Shown here: positions 1 through 9,048 of the stretch, piece by piece | How the letters are laid out: every line of letters starts with the position of its first letter | Position numbering within the stretch: position 1 is the first letter of the stretch | Origin: an uncultured Roseburia sp. | GTDB taxonomy: Bacteria; Bacillota; Clostridia; Lachnospirales; Lachnospiraceae | Length of the DNA: 34,009 nt | Direction of reading: 5' to 3' | Assembly: GCA_900548205.1 (NCBI GenBank) | Contig: URJS01000015.1 | Coordinates: forward strand, 1-34,009 | Notes under the pieces: generated by a model | Told to the model about the DNA's origin: nothing | Seen by the model: only the letters and a program-made list of their open reading frames with translations | The model's database searches: none | Translations under genes and position numbers: made by a program

Positions 1-2
1 GT

Positions 3-566
3 GAAACGCCTGTGATCTCCGCGGTGGGGCATGAGACGGATACCACGATTGCGGATTATGCGGCAGATTTGCGCGCGCCGACGCCGTCGGCAGCGGCGGA
101 GCTTGCGGTTTTTGATTATGCGCTTGTCAAGGAGCAGATAGCGGGACGCAGGAATCAGTTTGGGCGTCTGCTCCGCAGTCAGCTCGGCGCGGCGCGGATG
201 CGTCTTTCTCATATACAGACAAAGCTTGGATATTTAAGTCCGATGAATAAGCTGCGCGAAAACCGCAGATATGCAGTGGAGCTGCAGGATCGTATGGCGA
301 TGCAGATGCAGCAGCTGGTAGAACAAAAGAAGCATTGGCTGGCGCTTCTTGCGGGCGCGTTGGAGGGCTTATCACCGATCAAAAAGCTTAGCATGGGATA
401 TTCCTATGTTTCCGATAGGGACGGAAATGCAGTCACAGACGCAGCGGCCGTAAAGAAAGGCGAGCAGCTGAAAATTACACTTTTGCACGGAGCGCTCATG
501 GCGCAGGTACAGGAGATATTGAAGGAGCAGGAGAATACCGGCGGAACGGAGGCAGAGAATGAGTGA
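3..566 (+). CDS. xseA: Exonuclease VII large subunit, C-terminal part (cut by window edge)
   Basis: Large, catalytic subunit of exonuclease VII, the cytoplasmic enzyme that degrades single-stranded DNA processively from either end. Only the last 187 codons are present; the frame is open from the first complete codon (position 3), so the start lies outside the window. The opening residues ETPVISAVGHETDTTIADYA and the following LRAPTPSAAAELA are the most conserved XseA signature. A long helical, Gln- and Arg-rich stretch follows, as expected for the coiled-coil region that binds XseB, and then a C-terminal segment with KKLSMGYSYV, typical of the family tail. The stop overlaps the start of xseB by 8 nt, which indicates translational coupling of the two subunits. 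The GTG at position 12 is an internal valine codon, not a start. Confidence 0.95.
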   Translation, partial: ETPVISAVGHETDTTIADYAADLRAPTPSAAAELAVFDYALVKEQIAGRRNQFGRLLRSQLGAARMRLSHIQTKLGYLSPMNKLRENRRYAVELQDRMAMQMQQLVEQKKHWLALLAGALEGLSPIKKLSMGYSYVSDRDGNAVTDAAAVKKGEQLKITLLHGALMAQVQEILKEQENTGGTEAENE

Positions 567-780
567 GAAAAAGGAAGAAACAGGACAGTCTTTAGAGGAG
601 ACATTTTTGGAGCTTGACGCGCTGATCGCACAGATGGAGCAGCCAGGACAGTCTTTGGATGAGTCCTTCCGGCTTTATCAGCAGGGAACAGAGAAGCTAA
701 AGCTCTGTAATCAGATGCTGGATGAGGTTGAGAAAAAGATGCAGGTGCTTGCCGCAGACGGCACGCTGGAGGAGTTTTAA
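559..780 (+). CDS. xseB: Exonuclease VII small subunit
   Basis: Small subunit of exonuclease VII. The 73-residue length is normal for the family. The protein is acidic and helical, with the family pattern LEETFLELDALIAQMEQPGQ followed by SLDESFRLYQQG and CNQMLDEVEKKMQVL. Several copies wrap around the coiled coil of XseA and control activity. The ATG at 559 lies inside the end of xseA (8-nt overlap), and ispA follows after 17 nt, so the three genes are probably one transcript. Confidence 0.95.
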   Translation: MSEKKEETGQSLEETFLELDALIAQMEQPGQSLDESFRLYQQGTEKLKLCNQMLDEVEKKMQVLAADGTLEEF

Positions 781-797
781 GAAAGAGGTGGCGCACG

Positions 798-1688
798 ATG
801 GATATGAGAGTGGAGCTGAAAGGCAGAACGGATGAGGTCGAAGCAGTTCTTCGCGCCTATCTGCCGAAGGAGGAGGGATATCAGCGGACGATCATGGAGG
901 CGATGAATTACAGTGTGCTTGCAGGGGGAAAACGGCTTCGCCCGATGCTGATGCTTGAGACCTATCGTCTTTTTGGCGGGGCATCACGCGTGATCGAGCC
1001 GTTTCTTGCGGCGATCGAGCTCATACATACCTATTCTTTGGTACATGATGACCTTCCTGCAATGGACAATGATGAATACAGGAGAGGAAAGAAAACGACG
1101 CATGCAGTGTATGGCGAGGCAATGGGGATCCTTGCCGGGGATGCGCTTTTGAATTATGCATACGAGACAGCGGCGCGGGCGTTTTCGATGGAGCCGGAAA
1201 ATCAGCAGCTTGGGCGTGCATTTCAGATTCTTGCAGAGAAGTCGGGTATTTATGGTATGGTTGGCGGTCAGGTTGTGGACGTGGAAGCCGAGGGAGCATC
1301 AGACATTACCAGAGAAAAGCTGGACTTTATTTATCGGCTGAAGACGGGCGCGCTGCTTGAGGCGGCGATGCGCATCGGCGCAGTGCTGGCGGGAGCAGGG
1401 GAGTTGGAGCAGCAGCTTGTGGAGAATGTTGCGGCGAAAATCGGGCTTGCGTTTCAGATACAGGATGATATTTTAGATGTTACAAGTACCATGGAGGTGC
1501 TTGGAAAGCCGATCGGAAGCGATGAGAAAAATCAAAAGGCGACCTATGTGACATTTGTGGGACTCACACAGGCGGGACTTGAGGTAAAAAGTCTTTGTGA
1601 GGATGCGATCGCACAGCTTGAAACGCTTCCGGTAAAAAATGAATTTTTAACAGAATTGCTGCGTTCTCTCATTGTGAGGGAGCGATAG
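798..1688 (+). CDS. ispA: Polyprenyl (farnesyl/geranyl) diphosphate synthase
   Basis: Trans-prenyltransferase that condenses isopentenyl diphosphate with allylic diphosphates to make farnesyl or geranylgeranyl diphosphate for undecaprenyl phosphate and quinone side chains. The sequence shows GGKRLRPML near residue 46, the first aspartate-rich motif DDLPAMDND with RRGKKTTH after it, the second aspartate-rich motif QIQDDILD, and KPIGSDEKNQKATYV near the C-terminus. The length (296 aa) fits IspA. An AGAGGTGG ribosome site precedes the ATG. Position directly before dxs links precursor supply and chain building in the non-mevalonate isoprenoid pathway. Exact product length cannot be decided from sequence alone. 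Confidence 0.93.
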   Translation: MDMRVELKGRTDEVEAVLRAYLPKEEGYQRTIMEAMNYSVLAGGKRLRPMLMLETYRLFGGASRVIEPFLAAIELIHTYSLVHDDLPAMDNDEYRRGKKTTHAVYGEAMGILAGDALLNYAYETAARAFSMEPENQQLGRAFQILAEKSGIYGMVGGQVVDVEAEGASDITREKLDFIYRLKTGALLEAAMRIGAVLAGAGELEQQLVENVAAKIGLAFQIQDDILDVTSTMEVLGKPIGSDEKNQKATYVTFVGLTQAGLEVKSLCEDAIAQLETLPVKNEFLTELLRSLIVRER

Positions 1689-1718
1689 CGCAAACGATTA
1701 GAAACAGAGGAATTTCGT

Positions 1719-3605
1719 ATGGTATTGGAGAGGATTGAAAAAGAAAATGATATTAAGAAGCTCTCAGAGGAGGAACTGAAAATTCTCGCCGATGAGATTC
1801 GTGCTTTTTTGATTCAGAAAATTTCGGAGACGGGAGGCCATCTTGCTTCGAATCTGGGGGTTGTAGAGCTTACGATGGCGCTTCATTTGACGCTTGATCT
1901 GCCAAAGGACAAGCTGATCTGGGATGTCGGGCATCAGTCCTATACGCATAAGCTTTTGACCGGAAGGAGAGAGGGCTTTGACGGGCTGCGCAAATACGGA
2001 GGAATGAGCGGATTTCCAAAGCGCAAGGAGAGCGCTTGCGACTGCTTTGACACAGGGCACAGCTCGACCTCTCTTTCGGCAGGGCTTGGCTATGTGTATG
2101 CGCGTGAGATCACAGGCGCAGATTATCAGGTGATCTCTGTTATCGGAGACGGAGCTTTGACAGGCGGTATGGCATTTGAGGCGCTCAATAATGCGGCGCA
2201 GCTAAAATCAAATTTTACGATCGTGCTAAACGACAACAATATGTCGATTTCCGAGAATGTCGGGGGACTTTCCTCCTATCTCGCTGAATTTCGTACCGCA
2301 GACGCTTACCGTGACTTAAAGCTTGGCGTGATGAATTCGCTGAATAAGATCCCGGTCGTTGGAGACCGTATGGTGGAGCGGATTCGCAGAACGAAAAGCG
2401 GGATCAAGCAGTTATTTATTCCGGGAATGCTGTTTGAGGAGATGGGCATCATCTATCTTGGTCCGGTAGACGGCGGAGATATGAAGGGAATCGCCAAGCT
2501 GCTGCGGGAGGCGTCTCATATAGACGGTCCGGTGATCGTGCATGTGATCACGCATAAGGGAGCGGGGTATGCGCCCGCAGAGCGCCATCCGGCACGCTTC
2601 CACGGCACAGACCCGTTTGATATTGAGACAGGACTGCCGAAGCATCCGAGGACCACGGCAAATTATACCGATATTTTTTCCACGGTTATGCGCAAGCTTG
2701 GAGACCGTGATGAAAAAGTGGTCGCGATCACGGCGGCGATGGTGGACGGTACGGGATTAAAGCGTTTCCGCAATATGTTCCCCGATCGTTTCTTTGATGT
2801 CGGAATTGCGGAGCAGCATGCAGTGACGTTTGCGGCAGGGCTGGCGGCAGGAGGTATGAAGCCTGTTTTTGCAGTATATTCTTCCTTCCTGCAGCGGGCG
2901 TATGATCAGACGCTGCATGACGTCTGCATTCAGAACCTTCCGGTGGTATTTGCCATTGATCGTGCGGGATTGGTTGGAAGCGACGGAGAGACACATCAGG
3001 GAATCTTTGATATATCCTATCTGTCCGCGATCCCCAATATGACGATTATGGCGCCAAAGAATAAGTGGGAGTTATCGGATATGATCAAGTATGCCGTCGA
3101 TTTCGGTTCTCCGATCGCAGTCCGTTATCCGAGAGGGGAGGCGTACGCGGGATTAAAGGCTTACCGCGCGCCGATTGAATATGGAAAATGCGAGTGGATT
3201 TATCGTGAGTCGGAGATTGCGCTGTTTGCACTTGGTTCTATGGTAAAGACAGCGGAGGAAGCCTATGGAATGATCAAGGAAGCGGGCTATTTCTGCAGTC
3301 TCATCAACGCGCGTTTTGCAAAGCCTCTGGATGAGGAGGCTCTGCGTGAGGTCGCACGTTCGCACAGGCTGATTGTTACGCTGGAGGAGAATGTTGTAAA
3401 CGGAGGCTTTGGCGAGCATATCACAAGATTTTATAATGCGCAGGGAGAGGCGGTTACGGTACTGATCATTGCGATTCCCGATGCATATGTGGAGCATGGG
3501 AATGTAGATATTTTACGGAGCGAGCTTGGAATTGATGCGAAGTCTGTGGCAGAACGAACAACGGAGGCATACCGGAGGTTGACCGGAGAGAGGGAGAGCG
3601 ATTGA
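1719..3605 (+). CDS. dxs: 1-deoxy-D-xylulose-5-phosphate synthase
   Basis: Thiamine-diphosphate enzyme that joins pyruvate and glyceraldehyde 3-phosphate, the first and rate-setting step of the MEP isoprenoid pathway; it also feeds thiamine and pyridoxal synthesis. Full length at 628 aa. Seen are the N-terminal transketolase motif WDVGHQSYTHKLLTGR, the TPP-binding GDGALTGGMAFEALNNAA, the central pyrimidine-binding part with FFDVGIAEQHAVTFAAGLA, and the C-terminal transketolase domain with RYPRGEA. Its stop overlaps the TTG start of the next gene by 4 nt, so it is co-translated with tlyA. Confidence 0.97.
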   Translation: MVLERIEKENDIKKLSEEELKILADEIRAFLIQKISETGGHLASNLGVVELTMALHLTLDLPKDKLIWDVGHQSYTHKLLTGRREGFDGLRKYGGMSGFPKRKESACDCFDTGHSSTSLSAGLGYVYAREITGADYQVISVIGDGALTGGMAFEALNNAAQLKSNFTIVLNDNNMSISENVGGLSSYLAEFRTADAYRDLKLGVMNSLNKIPVVGDRMVERIRRTKSGIKQLFIPGMLFEEMGIIYLGPVDGGDMKGIAKLLREASHIDGPVIVHVITHKGAGYAPAERHPARFHGTDPFDIETGLPKHPRTTANYTDIFSTVMRKLGDRDEKVVAITAAMVDGTGLKRFRNMFPDRFFDVGIAEQHAVTFAAGLAAGGMKPVFAVYSSFLQRAYDQTLHDVCIQNLPVVFAIDRAGLVGSDGETHQGIFDISYLSAIPNMTIMAPKNKWELSDMIKYAVDFGSPIAVRYPRGEAYAGLKAYRAPIEYGKCEWIYRESEIALFALGSMVKTAEEAYGMIKEAGYFCSLINARFAKPLDEEALREVARSHRLIVTLEENVVNGGFGEHITRFYNAQGEAVTVLIIAIPDAYVEHGNVDILRSELGIDAKSVAERTTEAYRRLTGERESD

Positions 3606-4405
3606 AAGAGCGGTTAGATGTGCTGCTGGTTGGCAGAGGACTTGCACCGTCCAGAGAGAAGGCGAAGGCAATGATCATGGAGGGCAATGTCTTTGTGGAC
3701 AATGAGCGTGAGGACAAGGCAGGCGCAATGTTTGATACAAAGGCAAAGATTGAACTGAAGGGAAATACGCTAAAATATGTCAGCCGCGGCGGCTTAAAGC
3801 TGGAAAAGGCGATGAAGCAGTTTGACATTGCGCTTGCGGGAGCAGTCTGTATGGATATTGGAGCTTCTACCGGCGGCTTTACCGACTGTATGCTGCAAAA
3901 CGGTGCGGCGAAGGTCTATGCCGTCGATGTCGGCTACGGACAGTTTGCATGGAAGTTAAGACAGGATTCCCGTGTTGTATGTATGGAAAAGACGAATATC
4001 CGCTATGTGACGCCGGAGGATATTGGCGAGGCGCTTGATTTTGCATCGGTGGACGTGTCCTTTATTTCACTGACAAAGGTGCTTGGTCCGGCTTATGCTC
4101 TTTTGAAGGAGGAAGGCAGCATGGTGTGCCTGATCAAGCCGCAGTTTGAGGCGGGGCGGGAGAAGGTCGGAAAGAAAGGCGTTGTCCGGGATCCGGCGGT
4201 TCATCTTGAGGTCATAAAAAAGGTGATCGATTTTGCCGCAGAGCAGGGATTTTTTGTGAAAAATCTCGAATATTCTCCGATCAAGGGACCGGAAGGAAAT
4301 ATAGAGTATCTTTTATATATCAGAAAAGAAGCCTGTGGCGGAGGAGAGGAGTCTGTTGATATTCAACGTGTCGTGGACGCCGCGCATGGAGAATTAGACC
4401 GATAA
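3602..4405 (+). CDS. tlyA: TlyA/YqxC-family rRNA 2'-O-methyltransferase
   Basis: S4 RNA-binding domain at residues 1-65 (RLDVLLVGRGLAPSREKAKA, then a glycine-containing turn and SRGGLKLEKA), followed by an FtsJ-type Rossmann methyltransferase with the SAM-binding motif DIGASTGGFTDCML and a later VDVSFISL motif. Mycobacterial TlyA methylates ribose at 16S C1409 and 23S C1920; the older label 'haemolysin' is historical. The 267-aa length is normal. The start is a TTG that overlaps the dxs stop, with GGGAGAG upstream; no ATG fits better. Neighbours dxs and nadK are the usual ones in Clostridia and Bacillus. The target nucleotide here is inferred, not shown. Confidence 0.9.
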   Translation: MKERLDVLLVGRGLAPSREKAKAMIMEGNVFVDNEREDKAGAMFDTKAKIELKGNTLKYVSRGGLKLEKAMKQFDIALAGAVCMDIGASTGGFTDCMLQNGAAKVYAVDVGYGQFAWKLRQDSRVVCMEKTNIRYVTPEDIGEALDFASVDVSFISLTKVLGPAYALLKEEGSMVCLIKPQFEAGREKVGKKGVVRDPAVHLEVIKKVIDFAAEQGFFVKNLEYSPIKGPEGNIEYLLYIRKEACGGGEESVDIQRVVDAAHGELDR

Positions 4406-4406
4406 C

Positions 4407-5267
4407 ATGAAGCATTTTTTGACGATTACAAACATGCATAAGGACCAAGGCGGAAGATTGACGGAAGCGATCGCGGCATATATCAGGCAAAAGGGCGGCA
4501 CATGCACCTGCTTTTGGAGTGCGGGCGAGAAGGAGGAGGACGCGGCGCCGAAGCTGTCTGAGATTTCACCAAAGACGGAATGCGCGCTTGTGCTGGGCGG
4601 CGACGGAACGCTGATCAGGGCGGCGACAAGGCTTGTTGAGAGCCGCATTCCTCTCATCGGAGTTAATCTAGGTACACTCGGATATTTGTGTGAGCTGGAA
4701 GAAAAAAATGTATTTGAGGCGATAGATCGCCTGATGGCAGAGGAATACCTGTTGGATCAAAGGATGATGCTGGAGGGCTTTGGGTATCAGGCAGAAAAGA
4801 AAACGGAGGCTAAGATTGCGCTGAATGATATTGTCATACACCGGAGAGGACCGCTTTCTATGGTGCGGCTGAAGGTGTCGGTGAACGGGGAATATCTCAA
4901 TACCTTTTGCGGTGACGGCGTAATCTTATCCACGCCCACGGGCTCTACCGGATACAGTATGTCTGCCGGAGGTCCGATCGTAGCGCCGAAGGCACAGATG
5001 ATCCTGATCACGCCGATCAATCCGCATGACTTAAATTCGAGGAGTATTGTGATCGGCGCGGAGGATGAGGTGACGGTCGAGCTTGCCGCGCGGCGTCACC
5101 AAAAGGATGAGACTGCCGAGGTCAGCTTTGACGGAGATCACGCAAAAAAGCTGGAGGTCGGCGATCGTGTTGTCATCCGAAGGGCGTCGGAGACTGCGCG
5201 TATCTGCCGCATCAGCAATGAGGGCTTTTTGGAGATACTGGGAAGGAAAATGCGTACTTATACCTAG
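4407..5267 (+). CDS. nadK: NAD kinase
   Basis: ATP-dependent phosphorylation of NAD+ to NADP+, setting the NADPH pool. Motifs seen: GGDGTLIRAATRL (the NAD kinase GGDGT signature), GVNLGTLGYLCE, and STPTGSTGYSMSAGGPIV, followed by the C-terminal beta-rich substrate domain ending in SFDGDHAKKLEVGDRV. The length (286 aa) is standard. The ATG is one base after the tlyA stop; the nearest GGAG is about 15 nt upstream, rather far, so initiation may rely on coupling to tlyA. Confidence 0.95.
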   Translation: MKHFLTITNMHKDQGGRLTEAIAAYIRQKGGTCTCFWSAGEKEEDAAPKLSEISPKTECALVLGGDGTLIRAATRLVESRIPLIGVNLGTLGYLCELEEKNVFEAIDRLMAEEYLLDQRMMLEGFGYQAEKKTEAKIALNDIVIHRRGPLSMVRLKVSVNGEYLNTFCGDGVILSTPTGSTGYSMSAGGPIVAPKAQMILITPINPHDLNSRSIVIGAEDEVTVELAARRHQKDETAEVSFDGDHAKKLEVGDRVVIRRASETARICRISNEGFLEILGRKMRTYT

Positions 5268-5332
5268 ATTGCCGGCGTAGGGCGGTCTGCGCCGCTGCCG
5301 GTACAAGGATTGCAGAAAGGCAGGAAACATGG

Positions 5333-5785
5333 ATGAAAGCAAGGCGACAGGCAAAGATATTGGAGCTGATCGGTAAAAAAGAGATCGAGACGCAGGAGGA
5401 GCTGTCCGAGTATCTGGAGCGGGAGGGTTATCAGGTTACACAGGCGACCGTATCGAGGGACATCCGGGAGTTAAAGCTGACAAAGCTTGCAATGAGCGGC
5501 GGCAGACAAAAGTATGTGGCTCTGGTAGAAACATCGGAGGATTTGTCGGAAAAATATAAGCGTATTTTTTGCGACGGTTTTTTGTCGATGGATATGGCGC
5601 AGAATATCCTTGTGATAAAAACGGTAGCTGGCATGGCGATGGCGGTGGCGGCTGCGCTCGACGCGATGCAGCTGCATGAGATTGTCGGCTGTATTGCCGG
5701 AGACGATACGATTATGTGCGCGATCCGAAGCAATGAGGATACGATCGTGGTGATGAACAGGTTGAGAAAGCTTGTAGGAGAATAG
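5333..5785 (+). CDS. argR: Arginine repressor ArgR/AhrC
   Basis: Arginine-sensing transcription factor that represses arginine biosynthesis and can activate catabolism. The N-terminal winged helix (about residues 1-70) carries the recognition segment QVTQATVSRDIRELKLTKL; the C-terminal oligomerisation and arginine-binding domain has GCIAGDDTIMCAIRS. Length 150 aa, as in the family. The start at 5333 is chosen because AGAAAGGCAGG lies just upstream and KARRQAKILELI is the usual N-terminus; the nearby ATG at 5329 is out of frame. Neighbours nadK and recN match the conserved clostridial order. The target argH lies in this window at 21899, but I saw no clear ARG box before it. Confidence 0.95.
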   Translation: MKARRQAKILELIGKKEIETQEELSEYLEREGYQVTQATVSRDIRELKLTKLAMSGGRQKYVALVETSEDLSEKYKRIFCDGFLSMDMAQNILVIKTVAGMAMAVAAALDAMQLHEIVGCIAGDDTIMCAIRSNEDTIVVMNRLRKLVGE

Positions 5786-5820
5786 AACGAATACTTCCGG
5801 GGAGAGGAAAAGGAGATTCT

Positions 5821-7512
5821 ATGTTACAAAGTCTTCATGTGAAAAATTTGGCGCTGATCGAGGAGGCGGAGGTTGATTTTTCCGAGGGGTTAAATATCCT
5901 GTCGGGAGAGACAGGAGCGGGAAAGTCAATCATTATCGGATCGATCAATCTTGCGCTTGGTGAAAAGGTACAAAAGGAAATGCTGCGGGAGAGCGGCAAA
6001 GGAGGGGAGACGCCTCCGGCGCTTGTGGAGCTCGTTTTTCGGGTGACAGACGAGCGGGTGCGCGCCCAGCTTGCGGCGCTTGACGTCTGCCCGGAGAATG
6101 ATGAGGTTATTCTGACACGCAAAATCGCAAACGGCAGGGGAACTGCAAAGGTCAATGCCGAGACCGTTCCGGCTTCCAGAATGCGGGAAATTGCGGCGCT
6201 GTTGATCGATATTCACGGGCAGCATGAGCATCAGTCACTGCTTCAAAAGAAAAAGCATCTGGAGATTTTAGACGATTATGCGTCGGAGGAGCTAAGAGGT
6301 CCAAAGTCTGCACTTTTGGAGTGCTACCGGAATTACAAAAAGCTGCTGGAGGAATTAGAGGCGGCAGACGTCGATGAGGATAAGCGGCTGCGCGAGCTCT
6401 CTTTTTTGGAATACGAGGTGGAGGAAATTGAAAGAGCACAGCTTCGTGTGGGAGAGGACGAGGAGCTGGAAGCTGATTTTCGGAAATTCAGCAATGCGCG
6501 AAAGATCGCGGAGGCAGTGGGAAACGCTTATGCGAGCACCGCCGGAGACGGCGGGGGAGCGTCAGATTTTTTGGGAAGGGCGCTGCGCGAGCTTTCTGCG
6601 GCAGCCTCCTATGACAAAAAGCTGGGGGAGTTAGAGCAGGAGCTTTCAGAGATTGATAATCTCTTAAATGACTTAAACCGCGAGCTTTCAGATTATGCGG
6701 AGAGCTTGGAGTTTGATGACGAGACCTTTTACGAACTGGAAAAGCGTCTGGATGAGATCAATCATTTAAAGGCAAAATACGGAGGCTCGATCCCGGAAAT
6801 CATGGAAGCGCTTTCCAAGAGACAGGAGCGTCTTACAAAATTAAAAAATCATGACGCTTATCTGGAAACGCTGCGGACGTCACTGCAAAAGGAAAAAAAG
6901 AAGCTGGACAAGCAATGTCTTGCCGTCTCAAAGATCAGAAAATCCTATGCCGTGAAATTGACGGAGGCCGTGACGGAGGCGCTTAGAGACCTTAATTTTT
7001 TAGATGTGCGGTTTGAGATGAATTTTGCCAAAACGGCGGACTATACGGGAAACGGGTTTGATGACGCAGAGTTTTTGATCTCGACAAATCCCGGAGAGCC
7101 GTTAAAGCCGCTCGGAAAGGTGGCGTCCGGCGGCGAGCTGTCGCGGATCATGCTGGCGATCAAGACCGTGCTTGCCGATGAGGATGCAGTGGGCACTCTG
7201 ATCTTTGACGAGATCGACAGCGGCATCAGCGGAAGGACTGCGCAGATGGTTTCAGAGAAAATGAATGTGCTTGGCAGAAAGCATCAGATCATCTGCATTA
7301 CGCATTTGCCGCAGATTGCGGCGATGGCAGATGCACATTATCTGATCGAGAAATCAGTGAAGAAAAAGACAACGATCTCTACGATCCGCAGCTTAGGGCG
7401 GGAGGAGAGCATTGAGGAGCTTGCGCGGATGCTCGGCGGTGTTGAGATTACGGATACCGTCAGAAAAAGCGCTGGAGAGATGAAGGAGCTTGCCGAGAAT
7501 AAAAAGCGTTAA
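5821..7512 (+). CDS. recN: DNA repair protein RecN (SMC-like)
   Basis: SMC-family ATPase acting early in double-strand break repair, at the break ends in the cytoplasm. Walker A is GETGAGKSIIIGSINLALG near residue 30; a DIHGQHEHQSLL motif typical of RecN follows; a long charged coiled coil covers about residues 150-390; and the C-terminal ATPase half has the signature LASGGELSR-like VASGGELSRIMLAIK and Walker B LIFDEIDSGISG. Length 563 aa is normal. AAGGAG six bases before the ATG supports the start. RecN sits between argR and spoIVB as in many spore formers. Confidence 0.95.
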   Translation: MLQSLHVKNLALIEEAEVDFSEGLNILSGETGAGKSIIIGSINLALGEKVQKEMLRESGKGGETPPALVELVFRVTDERVRAQLAALDVCPENDEVILTRKIANGRGTAKVNAETVPASRMREIAALLIDIHGQHEHQSLLQKKKHLEILDDYASEELRGPKSALLECYRNYKKLLEELEAADVDEDKRLRELSFLEYEVEEIERAQLRVGEDEELEADFRKFSNARKIAEAVGNAYASTAGDGGGASDFLGRALRELSAAASYDKKLGELEQELSEIDNLLNDLNRELSDYAESLEFDDETFYELEKRLDEINHLKAKYGGSIPEIMEALSKRQERLTKLKNHDAYLETLRTSLQKEKKKLDKQCLAVSKIRKSYAVKLTEAVTEALRDLNFLDVRFEMNFAKTADYTGNGFDDAEFLISTNPGEPLKPLGKVASGGELSRIMLAIKTVLADEDAVGTLIFDEIDSGISGRTAQMVSEKMNVLGRKHQIICITHLPQIAAMADAHYLIEKSVKKKTTISTIRSLGREESIEELARMLGGVEITDTVRKSAGEMKELAENKKR

Positions 7513-7550
7513 ATCACGGACTTTTATGTTTGAAAAATAAAAATATCCAT

Positions 7551-7590
7551 ATAATAAGGGAAGATACGCGTTGGTATCTTCCCTTATTAT
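7551..7590. terminator. Perfect 17-bp inverted repeat between recN and spoIVB
   Basis: ATAATAAGGGAAGATAC at 7551-7567 and its exact reverse complement at 7574-7590 enclose a 6-base loop. It lies 38 bases after the recN stop and 64 bases before the spoIVB start. There is no long T-run on the + side, but the - side is followed by a T-rich stretch. It probably ends recN transcription or protects the mRNA end; a protein-binding role is also possible. Confidence 0.6.
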
Positions 7591-7654
7591 ATGTCAGAAA
7601 AAGATATATGCCGGAGCGGTTTTTAGGGGAAACAAGTTACGGAATGGAGTTATC

Positions 7655-8881
7655 ATGAAAAACAGATTTTATCAGGTAATGCAGCAGATCACATGGATCG
7701 GCGCTTTTCTTATTCTGGCATTTGCAGTGAAAACCTTCTATCAGGCAATTCCCGACGAAATCTATATTGAGGCGGGCGAGAAGGTCTCCTATGAATTTGA
7801 TGTGCCGGTCAGCGTGGTGTTAAAAGAGGAGCAAACGGCAGTTTTTGAAAATCTGGCGCAGGCGGGCGCGATGGAAAAAGCTCCCGGCTATACGGTGACC
7901 TGCAAGCTTTTTGGTATCTTTCCGATCAAGGATGTAGAGGTACGGATCGCTGAGGGGGAGAAGGTCTATGCGAGCGGACTGCCCATTGGCATCTATGTCA
8001 AGACAGACGGTATTCTGGTGCTTGGCACGTCAAGAGTCACGGACGCAGACGGGAGAGAATGCTATCCGGCACAGAATCTTATCAAAAGCGGGGATTATAT
8101 TGTCAGCGTCAATGGGGAGCCTGTATATGAAAAGGAAGATCTGATGGAGAAAATTGATGCTTACGGGGAGGAACGGGAAATCCTTGGAATCCGCAGGGGC
8201 GGGGAATATATTGAGGTTTCCATCACTCCGGTAGAGAGTGAGCAGGGACGTCATTTGCTTGGTATCTGGGTGAGGGATGATCTGGCGGGCGTGGGCACAT
8301 TGACCTACTATACGAAAGACGGAACCTTTGGAGCATTGGGACATGCCGTGAGCGACGGCGATACAGGCGTGGAAATGAAGCTTGAGGAGGGCTGGATTTA
8401 TGACGCGGATATTGTAGGGATCAAGCGGGGACAAAACGGAGTGCCCGGCGAACTGTCGGGAGTGATTGATTACGGCAAAGGTCACTGCCTTGGCACGATC
8501 ATGGAAAATTCCCAGCTTGGCATCCGGGGGAAATTGGACCGCGTGCCAAAAACGGCGGCGCAGGCAGCAGGATATGACGTGTGCTATAAGCAGGACATCA
8601 GGCTTGGAACGGCATACATTATATCGGCGGTGTCGGGAGAGGCTGAGACCTATGAGATTCAGATCGAGAGTCTTGACTACAGCGGCAAGGAGGAAAATAA
8701 GGGAATCTTATTCCGTGTGACAGACCCAAGGCTTTTGGAGCTGACGGGAGGGATCGTGCAGGGGATGAGCGGAAGTCCGATCATCCAGGACGGAAAAATG
8801 ATCGGCGCAGTTACGCATGTATTTGTATCGGACGCATCACAGGGCTATGGTATTTTCATTGAAAAAATGCTCAAAGAATAA
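7655..8881 (+). CDS. spoIVB: SpoIVB peptidase (sporulation signalling serine protease)
   Basis: Secreted serine peptidase (family S55) made in the forespore; in Bacillus it cleaves SpoIVFA to release the sigma-K pathway across the spore membranes. One N-terminal membrane segment (ITWIGAFLILAFAVKTFYQ) is followed by a PDZ domain at about residues 115-190 (KSGDYIVSVNGEPVYEKEDL) and the S55 domain with GALGHAVSD (His about 230) and GMSGSPII (Ser about 374) plus GAVTHVFVSD. The frame is open 28 codons further upstream, but ATG 7655 is chosen because GGAATGGAG precedes it and the longer form would begin inside the inverted repeat. Adjacent spo0A is the normal partner in spore formers. Confidence 0.95.
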   Translation: MKNRFYQVMQQITWIGAFLILAFAVKTFYQAIPDEIYIEAGEKVSYEFDVPVSVVLKEEQTAVFENLAQAGAMEKAPGYTVTCKLFGIFPIKDVEVRIAEGEKVYASGLPIGIYVKTDGILVLGTSRVTDADGRECYPAQNLIKSGDYIVSVNGEPVYEKEDLMEKIDAYGEEREILGIRRGGEYIEVSITPVESEQGRHLLGIWVRDDLAGVGTLTYYTKDGTFGALGHAVSDGDTGVEMKLEEGWIYDADIVGIKRGQNGVPGELSGVIDYGKGHCLGTIMENSQLGIRGKLDRVPKTAAQAAGYDVCYKQDIRLGTAYIISAVSGEAETYEIQIESLDYSGKEENKGILFRVTDPRLLELTGGIVQGMSGSPIIQDGKMIGAVTHVFVSDASQGYGIFIEKMLKE

Positions 8882-8938
8882 AATAGCGGTATCTCTGCGG
8901 AGCTGTTTGTGATACAATGAAAAAGCAGGGGTAGAATG

Positions 8939-8983
8939 CGTCGAAGAAAACGGAAATATCCGGCTTAACGACGCGCTTCGACA
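8939..8983. promoter_or_regulatory. Candidate Spo0A boxes upstream of spo0A
   Basis: TTCGACA at 8977-8983 is an exact match, on the - strand, to the Spo0A box TGTCGAA. CGTCGAA at 8939-8945 matches six of seven bases on the + strand. Both lie between spoIVB and the spo0A start, where autoregulation by phosphorylated Spo0A is known in Bacillus. A TACAAT at 8913-8918 could be a -10 element, but I see no convincing -35. Confidence 0.45.
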
Positions 8984-9048
8984 AAATATTGACTGACAAA
9001 ATCCGTATTATGGACGAGGAAAATGTTTTGTCACAGGAGGAGCGAAGG

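Noticed and set aside
404..796. Antisense open frame of 130 codons opposite xseA/xseB
   Set aside because: It covers two well-supported genes on the other strand and has no ribosome site or recognisable family.
5271..5305. GC-rich inverted repeat between nadK and argR
   Set aside because: The arms are imperfect and there is no T-run; it is too weak to call a terminator or operator.
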